A stretch of 64,000 bases of DNA. It comes from Bacteroidota bacterium. GTDB lineage: Bacteria > Bacteroidota > Bacteroidia > Bacteroidales > FEN-979. The DNA lies in contig JAPLDH010000016.1 of assembly GCA_026391355.1 (NCBI GenBank), forward strand, positions 58,918 through 122,917, given 5' to 3'. How positions within the stretch are numbered: position 1 is the stretch's first letter; each line of letters opens with the position of its first letter. This document shows positions 39,587-48,722 of the stretch, piece after piece. A program made the translations under genes and the position numbers. Below the pieces are notes generated by a model, which was not told where the DNA came from, searched no databases, and worked only from the letters and a program-made list of their open reading frames with translations.

Positions 39587-40549
39587 TTGGATATTCTTTC
39601 GAAATACCTACACGCCTTTAAAAAGCTACACATTGACAGGTCGCATGGCAATGCTCCGCATAAGCCTATCCTGTTGCTTTCCATATTGCAATTGTATCAA
39701 AACGATCTGATTACCGATAACCGCATTTTTTTGACTCCTGAATTAGTTGCCACATTTAAATCCACTTGGAGCTTGTTGGTCGTTACTCCACATGATTGCA
39801 GGATCTCCTATCCGTTCTATTATTTGAAGAGTGATAAATTCTGGAGACTGGTGCCAAAAAGCGGGTTCGAAAACATCAATCAGATGGGTTCGATCATGAA
39901 GAGTTTCTCAAGTTTAAATGCTGCTGTCGATTGTGCTGTAATTTCGGATGACTTGTATCTACTGATGAAAGATGAACGAAATAACAGAATCTTGCAACAT
40001 TTTTTACTGGATGAATATTTCCCCGGGACAAAGTCAAACTTTATTAATTCGGAAAGTGGACAACTAAATCTTTTCAATCTCCTTGAGGAAAAAATTCTAC
40101 ATGAAGATGCTGCGGAATACAAGATCGAGATCCAAAAATTGATGCAACAAAATGACGAAGAAGAAATATTTCTTCGCGGAAGCATCTTTAAACGTGAAAT
40201 TCCCAAGATTTACAACTATACCTGCTGCATTTCTGGTATGAAAATCAGCGCCACCTCTTCCGTGTCAATGGTTGATGCTTGTCATATTATTCCTTTTAGC
40301 CATAGCATTGATGATACGATCAATAATGGAATTGCACTTTGCCCCAATCTGCATAGGGCTTTTGACAGGGGACTGATAGCCATTGACAGCGATTACAAGG
40401 TAAGAGTCTCCGGAATATTTCATGAGGAGACAAGTAATTATAGTATTAAATCCTTTGATGGACAAAGAATTTTATTGCCAAATGACAAGAATTTTTTTCC
40501 ATTTTCAAAAAACCTTGATTGGCATCTGAAAAATATATTTCGGAATTGA
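39587..40549 (+). CDS. HNH restriction endonuclease with ScoMcrA-SBD-like N-terminal domain (putative phosphorothioate-DNA-dependent type IV nuclease)
   Basis: N-terminal RSHGNAPHKPILLLSILQLYQ resembles the SBD pattern; C-terminal CCISGMKI...VDACHIIPFSHSIDDTINNGIALCPNLHRAFDRGLI HNH. Confidence 0.82.
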   Translation: MDILSKYLHAFKKLHIDRSHGNAPHKPILLLSILQLYQNDLITDNRIFLTPELVATFKSTWSLLVVTPHDCRISYPFYYLKSDKFWRLVPKSGFENINQMGSIMKSFSSLNAAVDCAVISDDLYLLMKDERNNRILQHFLLDEYFPGTKSNFINSESGQLNLFNLLEEKILHEDAAEYKIEIQKLMQQNDEEEIFLRGSIFKREIPKIYNYTCCISGMKISATSSVSMVDACHIIPFSHSIDDTINNGIALCPNLHRAFDRGLIAIDSDYKVRVSGIFHEETSNYSIKSFDGQRILLPNDKNFFPFSKNLDWHLKNIFRN

Positions 40550-40587
40550 TCTCAACAAAAAGCTAACTGTTTTCAATAATATAAGGT

Positions 40588-41478
40588 ATGGATGATCTCA
40601 TAAGACTTGCAGCATTCAATTGGCTGAATGACCAGAAAGAACTTCAAGGAGATGTCTTGCCAAGGAAATTATTAGAATCTGGTTTTTCATTTCAAAACCA
40701 AAGGGTTCATGTCATTGGCCCACAGGGGATCTTTACACCCTATATGATGAACCTGCCATTATCAATAACCACATCACCTAAAAGTAAATATCCTGATAAA
40801 CCGATAAAAGAAGGCGTTTTTGAATACAGTTACAGGGGATCTGATCTTTATCACAGAGATAATGTCGGGCTGAGAGAATGCATGAAACTTCAAAAACCAT
40901 TGATATATTTTATTGGCATTGATCCAGGATGGTATTTCCCTTCATTTCCTGTTTTTACTATTCACGACGACCCATCCAGGTTGATTTTTACAGTTCAGGC
41001 AGATCAACAGAGTGTATTATCACAGCCGGAAAGATTGGAGGAGACAGATGCGACCCATTGGCGTAGAGCTTATGCAACAATAACCACTGAGGTAAGGTTA
41101 CACCAGCAGCGATTTAGATTCAGAGTATTATTAGCTTACCAAAATCAATGTTCCTTGTGCCAGTTAAAGCATCCGGAACTACTTGATGCAGCGCATATCA
41201 TAGGTGACAGAGAGGGGGAGGGAGATCCAATTGTGCAGAATGGACTTTCACTCTGCAAGATTCATCATGCAGCATTTGACAAGAATATTATCGGAATTAA
41301 TCCCGACTACCATATCCAGGTGAGGAATGACATCCTGGAAGAAACCGACGGCCCCATGCTGAAATATGGGCTTCAGGCGCTTGAAAGTCAAAAGATCATC
41401 CTCCCGATCCACCGCAGAGATTATCCTGATCGGGAAAGACTGGAACAAAGGTTTGACCGCTTCCTGAAAGCATCATAG
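40588..41478 (+). CDS. HNH endonuclease (putative restriction endonuclease)
   Basis: QCSLCQLKHPELLDAAHIIGDREGEGDPIVQNGLSLCKIHHAAFDKNIIGI. Confidence 0.88.
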   Translation: MDDLIRLAAFNWLNDQKELQGDVLPRKLLESGFSFQNQRVHVIGPQGIFTPYMMNLPLSITTSPKSKYPDKPIKEGVFEYSYRGSDLYHRDNVGLRECMKLQKPLIYFIGIDPGWYFPSFPVFTIHDDPSRLIFTVQADQQSVLSQPERLEETDATHWRRAYATITTEVRLHQQRFRFRVLLAYQNQCSLCQLKHPELLDAAHIIGDREGEGDPIVQNGLSLCKIHHAAFDKNIIGINPDYHIQVRNDILEETDGPMLKYGLQALESQKIILPIHRRDYPDRERLEQRFDRFLKAS

Positions 41479-42252
41479 TATAATATTATTTTCTGAGGAA
41501 GGTTGATTTGAGGTTCTGATTACTTCTTCTTTTATTTCCTCCTTCAATTCCAGGATTTTTTTCAAAGCGTTGTTAGCATAATTGAACTTGAAGCTCCAAT
41601 CCTTGCAATATTTCTTTATCTCCGGCTTGACATACCGATCAAAGGAGTAATCATATTTGAACATTCCATAAGTCTTACCATCAAACAGATCAACATATTC
41701 CGAAAGATCGAACTTTTTATATTCTTCCATCAGAATGCCAATTTCATTCCTGACCAGTTCTTCGGTCGGCGCTGAATATGGTTTAGAATGAATATCCCTC
41801 AGGTTTTCCGGGATATTAAAATGCCTTTTCCTTTTTGTTCCTTTTGGGAAAGTGATACTGTTGACCAGCTTCTGAAACTTCTCATGGTCGTTTAGGAGCT
41901 CTTGGTACTTTTTCAGGTTAATGTTCCTTGCTTTTAATTCCTTTCCCAACAGGATCAAATCTTTTCTATTGAAATATAAAGAATGACCCCTTTTGAAGTA
42001 ATTCGTGAATCCGAATTTTTCAATGATGATCCTGTCGCTCCTCCAATCTGCATGCTTGATAACAGAATGAATTTCTCCTCCAGACACCCATTCACCCCTT
42101 TCGATGGCCATTCTCTGGAATTCTTTTGCAGCCTTTGTGATGGCTTCCTTTGAAAATTTTTCCTTTACAGGTAAATCTGAGGTTCCTAGCATTTCGGAAA
42201 GCAGTTTCTTGATCTGCTTTAGTTCACTTAAAATCTTATCTTCCATGATCAC
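41473..42252 (-). CDS. Hypothetical protein; probable partner of the adjacent HTH gene
   Basis: 260-aa ORF; start overlaps the stop of the upstream HTH gene by 4 bp. Confidence 0.65.
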   Translation of the reverse strand: MIMEDKILSELKQIKKLLSEMLGTSDLPVKEKFSKEAITKAAKEFQRMAIERGEWVSGGEIHSVIKHADWRSDRIIIEKFGFTNYFKRGHSLYFNRKDLILLGKELKARNINLKKYQELLNDHEKFQKLVNSITFPKGTKRKRHFNIPENLRDIHSKPYSAPTEELVRNEIGILMEEYKKFDLSEYVDLFDGKTYGMFKYDYSFDRYVKPEIKKYCKDWSFKFNYANNALKKILELKEEIKEEVIRTSNQPSSENNIIL

Positions 42253-42563
42253 CTCCCCGACCGGCTGGTTCCCAAATAATCCTCAAAATGCTCCCCTCCA
42301 GTTTTATGTCTTGTTTTTTCGATCCAATCATCAATCTCCTCTTTCTTGAAATAGATCCTTCCTCCAAGTTTATAATATGGGATCTTGTAGGTCCTGAGGT
42401 TTGTCACCGCTGACACTGAGATGCTAAGATGCTGAGCAAGCTGTTTTGAAGTCATCCACGTGGGGGATGTTGAAGCAGGATTATCAATCCGCTGGATCAG
42501 GCCGGACAGTTTGTCCTCAATACTTGCCAGTCTTTTGTCGAGCAATTCAAAAGGATTTTCCAT
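42249..42563 (-). CDS. Helix-turn-helix (excisionase-like) protein
   Basis: WMTSKQLAQHLSISVSAVTNLRTYKIPYYKLGGRIYFKKEEIDDWIE. Confidence 0.88.
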   Translation of the reverse strand: MENPFELLDKRLASIEDKLSGLIQRIDNPASTSPTWMTSKQLAQHLSISVSAVTNLRTYKIPYYKLGGRIYFKKEEIDDWIEKTRHKTGGEHFEDYLGTSRSGR

Positions 42564-43022
42564 GTTTTCAATGATTTAAGGTGTTTACAATATAAAATTA
42601 TGAAATATTAAAATGTATTTTCAATTGCCAGCAATGCTGTCAATTGTTTTGTATTTTGTTGAATTCTATCGAGTTAAGAAGACGAAAAAAAAGTTTGCCA
42701 GGTTTTGTCACTGGATTGTCCCCCGGTTGTCCCTGGGAATGATTTCATTTCTCCGTCATTTTTGCTGCATTCCACGAACCTGATTTCGATGTTTCCCAAC
42801 ACAAACCTCAGATAATGAATATGCGGTATAAAAATATTTTGCCACAAACTGTCCCCGGTGCTTTTTGTTAATCTCTTGTAGCAAGAATATTCTTGTAAAA
42901 TACATCCTGTTTTATCATTTTCTATTTCACTTAATCCCAATCCATTACAGTTTTCCCAGTTGTCCTTTGTTTCATATTGGGGCAGGTATACATTTGCCAA
43001 AACTTTAACCCAAATTAATCCG

Positions 43023-43298
43023 ATGGAAAATATCTTCATGATCATTAAAGACAAAACTGAATTCTTTGAAGCGCTCAACGAATGGGAAGCATCAAAGATA
43101 CCTTCCGGGAAACCCGAGACGAAAGATCCCGATGAACTCTATTTATCGCAAAGGGAGGCTGCCAGGTTCCTGAGAGTATCTCTGCCTACACTTATATCCT
43201 GGAAGAAAGCCAGGAAAATCCCTTTTTATCAGCACGGCCGAAAAGTTCTCTTTAAAAAATCGGAGGTACTGGAGGCGATGAAGAACTCCGTTATGTAA
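43023..43298 (+). CDS. Helix-turn-helix (excisionase-like) protein
   Basis: LYLSQREAARFLRVSLPTLISWKKARKIPFYQHGRKVLFKKSEVLEAM. Confidence 0.88.
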   Translation: MENIFMIIKDKTEFFEALNEWEASKIPSGKPETKDPDELYLSQREAARFLRVSLPTLISWKKARKIPFYQHGRKVLFKKSEVLEAMKNSVM

Positions 43299-43348
43299 TA
43301 CACTTCCTGATCTAATTATTTATTCCTGAATCTTTAAAAAATGTATCA

Positions 43349-43585
43349 ATGGATATTATCGAAAATTATAAGGCAATTCACAGGCATGGAAATAAGATGA
43401 GAGAATGCATCGATCTGGCCATAAAAATTCAAAGCGCACCAAAAACGACGAGATCTTCGGAAGATTTGGCTGACGTCCTTGGATTAATACAGAGAATGAC
43501 CAATCACCTCGTCATCCAGATGGAAAAAGCAATTTCAACGGAATATTTATCAAACTGCTACGCTCCAATCCTTTATTTTTCCTGA
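43349..43585 (+). CDS. Hypothetical small protein
   Basis: ORF in conserved-looking mobile-element gene order. Confidence 0.45.
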   Translation: MDIIENYKAIHRHGNKMRECIDLAIKIQSAPKTTRSSEDLADVLGLIQRMTNHLVIQMEKAISTEYLSNCYAPILYFS

Positions 43586-43601
43586 CTCAACAAAACCTTC
43601 A

Positions 43602-44009
43602 GTGAAAAAGGAGACGCCAAAGATTACCCATAGTTTCTATGAATCTGCGCCAGAAATGTTGCTGGACAAAATTGCAGAAGTCAATGCTATTCTTAACAGG
43701 CAAAAAGCCAAAACCGGAGAGACAGAATCTTTCCTGTTCTGGGCTCGTGTGGCTGATGTAATGAAGTTCGCCTGGGATTATTTCAACGATCTCAAATGGA
43801 TACTTCGTAAAAACCAAATCCTTGAATCCGAAAATAGATGGTTAAGAGATTGGAATATTGAACTTTCTTCAAAGCTTCAAAAATATGAAATCATTCGTGG
43901 GTTGAAGATCCAGGGGGACTATGAAGAAACTATTAAAAGGGTCGATGAGTATCTGGCGAAAAATGATCAGCAGTTGAACCACCTTAAAGAAACTAAACCT
44001 GATGAGTGA
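43602..44009 (+). CDS. Hypothetical protein
   Basis: 135-aa ORF followed by a strong hairpin terminator (44031..44058). Track start codon is not ATG-verified. Confidence 0.5.
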   Translation: MKKETPKITHSFYESAPEMLLDKIAEVNAILNRQKAKTGETESFLFWARVADVMKFAWDYFNDLKWILRKNQILESENRWLRDWNIELSSKLQKYEIIRGLKIQGDYEETIKRVDEYLAKNDQQLNHLKETKPDE

Positions 44010-44030
44010 CAAGCTCAATTCATTAACACT

Positions 44031-44058
44031 ATAAAAGCCCGCAGCAACGGGCTTTTAT
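44031..44058. terminator. Perfect 11-bp stem hairpin, likely bidirectional terminator
   Basis: ATAAAAGCCCG-CAGCAA-CGGGCTTTTAT. Confidence 0.88.
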
Positions 44059-44108
44059 CTTAATCTGTGAAATGATTTATTAAAATCTTAACTCTCAAGT
44101 ACAAAGAT

Positions 44109-45476
44109 ATGAATAATGAACAAATATTGCTACATACAAAGAAAAGCACGCCTTATCCTCAAAAGATTTTACAAGAAATCCGGGATAAGGTCTCTGAAAA
44201 GGACCACACTGATGATCTGAACTCGATCCTCCTTCGTGAGTCCGAGAAGTACATCCGTGTCGCAACGGATTATTATCGTCTGAGTCATATTCTGAATGCC
44301 CGAAAACAAAGTACCCCTGTTCAACAGCTTTGGCGAAAAGGCGCAATTATGGGAGACTTCGGAAAGGAGATATTCAGATATATCAAGAAATATGTGGCTT
44401 TTGTGAATATCCCGGATAATTCAGAGACCTACCTGAAGGAACACATTCACAACGGTGATACCTATTATAATCTTTACGAGCAGATGAAATTTGCACCGGC
44501 GCCGGGCGATATGACCATTACCCTGAAATTCCTTACCCGTATTTTTCAGGACAAGACGGAGATTGTTCTTGACTACCTGAAGATCCTATACGAAGATCCA
44601 ACACAGAACCTTCCCGTCATCTGCCTTGTTTCAAAGATTCAGGAGACAGGGAAATCAACTTTCATGAAATGGCTTTGCATCATTTTCGGAAGGAATGCGA
44701 TCATCCTGGGGAACGAAGAATTCAGCACCAACTTCAATTCTCTCTATGCAAGCAAGCTGATTGTATGCATCGACGAGTCATTCATCGATAAGACGATCAT
44801 CAAGGAGAAGATCAAACGGCTTACGACTGCCGATTCCATTAATATGGAGGCTAAAGGCAGGGATACTATCCGCATGGATTTCTTCGGGAAACTGATCCTG
44901 TCCAGCAATACGGAAGATAACTTCATTAAAATGGATGAAGATGACAACAGGTTCTTTGTAGTAAAGGTACCGGAACTAACTCCGGTGGATTTCATTCCGG
45001 AGTTGATGGACCGTTTGGAAGAAGAAATCCCGGCATTCCTTTACCTTTTAAATAATCGGTTATTGGTCTATCCTAAGAAAAGCCGGCTGTGGTTTGATCC
45101 AAAAGTCTATGAAACCGCAGCCCTGACCAAGATCCGGGTCAATACCAGGGGGATCGTGGAAAAGGAGTTGCTCAGGTGGTTCGGCGACATCTTTGCCTTT
45201 GACGCTGCAGGGGATCAGGTCCATGTCACTCCTATCCGGCTCGCAGGCGAACTGGAAAAATCACTTCGTCAGATCACCGGCCTGTCAAGTCAGATAGCGC
45301 ATGTCCTCAAGGAGGAATGGAAAGTCCCGCAGGCAGCCAATAACAAGTTCAAATTCCCCTCAATTGTGGATAACTACGATGATACCGAGAGAATGATGGT
45401 CTCCAAGATAACTTTTACCAAAACCACCGGTACTTATTACACAGTCACCCGGGAATTCATCGAATCAAAAACCTGA
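44109..45476 (+). CDS. Primase-helicase family (DUF5906/D5-like) protein of mobile elements
   Basis: ICLVSKIQETGKSTFMKWLCIIFG Walker A-like; LYASKLIVCIDESFID; RMDFFGKLILSSNTEDNFIKMDEDDNRFFVVKVPEL. Confidence 0.88.
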   Translation: MNNEQILLHTKKSTPYPQKILQEIRDKVSEKDHTDDLNSILLRESEKYIRVATDYYRLSHILNARKQSTPVQQLWRKGAIMGDFGKEIFRYIKKYVAFVNIPDNSETYLKEHIHNGDTYYNLYEQMKFAPAPGDMTITLKFLTRIFQDKTEIVLDYLKILYEDPTQNLPVICLVSKIQETGKSTFMKWLCIIFGRNAIILGNEEFSTNFNSLYASKLIVCIDESFIDKTIIKEKIKRLTTADSINMEAKGRDTIRMDFFGKLILSSNTEDNFIKMDEDDNRFFVVKVPELTPVDFIPELMDRLEEEIPAFLYLLNNRLLVYPKKSRLWFDPKVYETAALTKIRVNTRGIVEKELLRWFGDIFAFDAAGDQVHVTPIRLAGELEKSLRQITGLSSQIAHVLKEEWKVPQAANNKFKFPSIVDNYDDTERMMVSKITFTKTTGTYYTVTREFIESKT

Positions 45477-45671
45477 TTCCTAATAAATCCTTTTACCCTG
45501 TTTACCAATCTTCTAAAATCCTTATGTATCTAAGTAAATCAAAGGTAAATCAATAGTAAAAGGAAGGTAAATTTACTGCATTTACCATTCCTTTGTTGTA
45601 TATTTTATTAATAATCAATGTCTTGAATGTAGAGTAAACAAGTAAATCGAAATTCCTAAAAATAGTGTTGT

Positions 45672-46310
45672 ATGAAAAAAGATTATGATTCCGAACCCAG
45701 AACTTATGAACTTATCCGAAGGTACTATCTTAATGATGACAAAGAAACAAAGCTAAGCCCAAAGGTTGACGCAATCCGAAAGCGATGGATGTCGGCCCAC
45801 ACGCTGGTCCTTGAATCAGATCTGAAAGAAGGCGGGGTTGTAAAGGCCTTAATGAAGATGTACAGCATTACGGAAAGGCAGGCTTACCGGGACCTTCTTA
45901 ACTCAACACGGTTATTTGGAAGCATCCAGAATGGTTCAAAAGCAGCTTGGAGGTATATGATTACGCAGTGGGCCATTGAGATGTACAGGAAGGCCAAGCT
46001 CAAACATGACCTGCATGCTATGGATGCAGCTCTTGGCCGTATCATATCGGCAAACAACCTCGACAAGGATGATTCCTGGATGCCTGATCCTGAAAAGATG
46101 TACCCACCCCAGCAGCTGCTGACAATCGATTATGATTTTTATAAGTCGCCCCATTTCAAGATGATCGATAAAACGGCCCAGGAGAAGATCACCAGGCTTT
46201 ATGAAAAGCTTCAGAGCATGGCTGAGGAGTTTATGGTGAGCGATTACCTTGATATCCTGCTTTCACGGAATAAGGTTCCGGAGGATGTTGATCTTGAAGA
46301 TGAGCGATGA
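45672..46310 (+). CDS. Hypothetical mobile-element protein
   Basis: 212-aa ORF; no family confidently recognised. Confidence 0.6.
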   Translation: MKKDYDSEPRTYELIRRYYLNDDKETKLSPKVDAIRKRWMSAHTLVLESDLKEGGVVKALMKMYSITERQAYRDLLNSTRLFGSIQNGSKAAWRYMITQWAIEMYRKAKLKHDLHAMDAALGRIISANNLDKDDSWMPDPEKMYPPQQLLTIDYDFYKSPHFKMIDKTAQEKITRLYEKLQSMAEEFMVSDYLDILLSRNKVPEDVDLEDER

Positions 46311-46438
46311 ACGGAATGACTTCTATGTGTCATGAGGATATTTCCGGTCCTATTTCACGAACCAGAAGTATATAGGGGATAAAAACTCCTCTTATGCCAG
46401 GGGAGCAAAATGATCAGGGGTTAATCCTATCCAATCGT

Positions 46439-46473
46439 AGGGGAGCACGGCGACGGTCTCCCCTTCTTTTTTT
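46439..46473 (+). terminator. Rho-independent terminator
   Basis: AGGGGAG ... CTCCCCT stem followed by TCTTTTTTT. Confidence 0.72.
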
Positions 46474-46679
46474 GAATTTCCGTCATATATACCATCAATT
46501 CATATATCCCTAAAAAAGGTGTAGGTGCAATTGCATTTTTCGATAGGGCGGGGCGTGCTCTCCTGAGAGGGAAGGTCAAAAATATCTTGATGCAAAAGTG
46601 TTTAATAGGTAATTTTCAACTATTTGCAAAACTATTTTTGTCAGTGGCTTTTTAATCATGGGATAGAGAAAATGACCGG

Positions 46680-46714
46680 CTTCTTTTCTTTGTGAGGATG
46701 GCAAAGAAAAGAAG
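46680..46714. repeat. Perfect 13-bp inverted repeat CTTCTTTTCTTTG-tgaggatgg-CAAAGAAAAGAAG
   Basis: Direct reading; perfect arms, 9-nt loop. Confidence 0.85.
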
Positions 46715-46979
46715 CAAAAGAAACCCGTTGGCCCACCGCACGGTTTAGCTCGAAATTTTGCTACAAAGTTACCTGCAAAGAATTCGCTTGAAAAGTACCG
46801 TTCGGCCAGGTACAGCTTAAAACTGTCAAGGGCGACCTCCGGATGGAACTGTCGCTCGTTGAGTTCTTTCATTTCCCGGTTCCCGGATGCATGACCCTAA
46901 CCCATTGACATTATTTATTCTTCTCGGTAGATGCCTTTGGCGTAATAAAATTTCATTACTAACTTAAAACAAATGCCTT

Positions 46980-47153
46980 ATGAAAACTTACGCCGCTACC
47001 ATGAAAGAACAGTCAATCGTTGAAATCTTCACCGAAATGATGGATCAGATTTACTACGAAGGCTACACCCAAGATCTTATTGAATCAGATCCTCTGAAGT
47101 TCGACTGGGAACTGAAAGAGTTCCAGGCGCAATTCTCAAAGAAAAGCAAATAA
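46980..47153 (+). CDS. Small hypothetical protein (57 aa)
   Basis: MKTYAATMKEQSIVEIFTEMMDQIYYEGYTQDLIESDPLKFDWELKEFQAQFSKKSK; immediately followed by a textbook terminator. Below the ORF-track size cutoff. Confidence 0.68.
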   Translation: MKTYAATMKEQSIVEIFTEMMDQIYYEGYTQDLIESDPLKFDWELKEFQAQFSKKSK

Positions 47154-47167
47154 CATCATCAAACAGG

Positions 47168-47197
47168 GCAGGAAGCGAAAGCTTCCTGCTTTTTTTT
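47168..47197 (+). terminator. Rho-independent terminator with GAAA tetraloop
   Basis: GCAGGAAGC-GAAA-GCTTCCTGC-TTTTTTTT. Confidence 0.93.
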
Positions 47198-47445
47198 ATG
47201 CTCGCTTAGATCAAAAATGAGTGCCTCCCACGTGCGGTGATCAAAATGAAATTCACAAAGTTATGCTCGTGAAAATATTTTGCACTAAACACGACCTCCT
47301 GCCGGCACTGTCGCCTTTCAGGTTTATTCAGATTCTTTTCAACAATCTGACCTGAATGTTTGCTTAAAATTTTCACTCCGCATTCTCCCTTCCGGCAAAT
47401 TTCATTTACTCACTGCGGCCCAATGCTGCTTAAAACTAATCTACT

Positions 47446-48186
47446 ATGAAAAAAATGATCATGAATCCGGAAATCGTCAAAGAAAACGGCCAAACTTACG
47501 AAAATAGAATCCCGATGCGTTACTGGGCAGAAGATGACCTGCCAAGTCAGAAGCTCCTGCTCAAGGGCAACGGCAGCTTGTCAGACGCTGAACTTCTGAG
47601 TATCATCATTGGCACCGGTGTTTCCGGGGAAAACTCCCTTGATATTGCCATGAAAACACTGTCAATCTGCGGAAATAACCTGTGCGAATTCTGGAAGTTC
47701 AGCGTTTCAGACCTTCAGAAAATTAAAGGCATCGGAGAAAAACGTGCCGTGAAGATAGCTGCCATGTTTGCGCTGGCCCGCCGAAGGAATGAATCAGAAG
47801 TGATCTTCAAAAACAAAATTTCAAAGAGCCAGGATGCCTTTGAAATCTTTCATTCCCTGATGGGCGACCTTCCTTATGAAGAATTCTGGCTTCTGCTGTT
47901 GAACAGGGCAAACAGGGTCATAAAAAAAGTGAAGATCTCTGAAGGCGGGATTTCCGGGACTGTCGTTGATCCGAAAAAAATCTTCCAGATTTGTCTTGAA
48001 CAGCATGCAACCTCCATACTGCTCGGGCACAACCACCCATCTGGCACGGTCACACCAAGCGAAGCAGACAATAAAATCACCAAGAAGATCAAAGATTGCG
48101 GCTTACTGCTCGATGTGGCTGTCCTGGATCACATCATTGTCGGTGATGACCGGTTTTATTCCTTTGCTGATGAAGGAACACTCTAA
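47446..48186 (+). CDS. radC: RadC family JAB-domain protein
   Basis: Helix-hairpin-helix DLQKIKGIGEKRAVKIAAMFAL; JAB motif LGHNHPSGTVTPSEADNKITKKIKDCGLLLDVAVLDHIIVG. Confidence 0.95.
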   Translation: MKKMIMNPEIVKENGQTYENRIPMRYWAEDDLPSQKLLLKGNGSLSDAELLSIIIGTGVSGENSLDIAMKTLSICGNNLCEFWKFSVSDLQKIKGIGEKRAVKIAAMFALARRRNESEVIFKNKISKSQDAFEIFHSLMGDLPYEEFWLLLLNRANRVIKKVKISEGGISGTVVDPKKIFQICLEQHATSILLGHNHPSGTVTPSEADNKITKKIKDCGLLLDVAVLDHIIVGDDRFYSFADEGTL

Positions 48187-48319
48187 AAAATCATGGCGAG
48201 CCAGATGCCACAAAAAATCCCAAAGGCATGGGTTTAATTATTCAATCAAATTTTTATAACCCTTCTTTGTAAGTAAAATTGCTTATTTTTGAAATATAAA
48301 TGGCACTAAAAACTTTCTT

Positions 48320-48577
48320 ATGACTAGAGTCTTAGCGGTTATTGAAAAAAAAGTCGATTCTAAAAAATTCATTGCTAACCTTTTTGATGATTATAATAAT
48401 CAGGAAAAATTAGCTGTTGATGGTCGTCACTATGAGATTGAAATACAAAATGGAATCCAATTTCATGAAGGCGAAGTCCTTTTAATCGATGTTATTGAAC
48501 ACAATGATTTTAAATTAAAAGGAAATGCAACAAGGTTTTTCAGAACAGGTAATCCTGAAACAATAGTTTGGCAATGA
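48320..48577 (+). CDS. Hypothetical small protein
   Basis: 85-aa ORF preceding the DUF262 gene. Confidence 0.5.
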   Translation: MTRVLAVIEKKVDSKKFIANLFDDYNNQEKLAVDGRHYEIEIQNGIQFHEGEVLLIDVIEHNDFKLKGNATRFFRTGNPETIVWQ

Positions 48578-48722
48578 TTACAATCTTGACAATAAACATG
48601 GGTTAAATCGAACAGAGTCGATAATTTTGGTAATCGAACACTAGTAATTCTTTTGAATTCCTGTAAAAACGAGAAGTATAGATCTTAAAGTTATAGTTAA
48701 AGAAAACTAAATAATTTGCGAT

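Noticed and set aside
46576-46872. 98-aa minus-strand ORF
   Set aside because: Spans the perfect 13-bp inverted repeat and has low-complexity sequence; more likely a non-coding repeat region.
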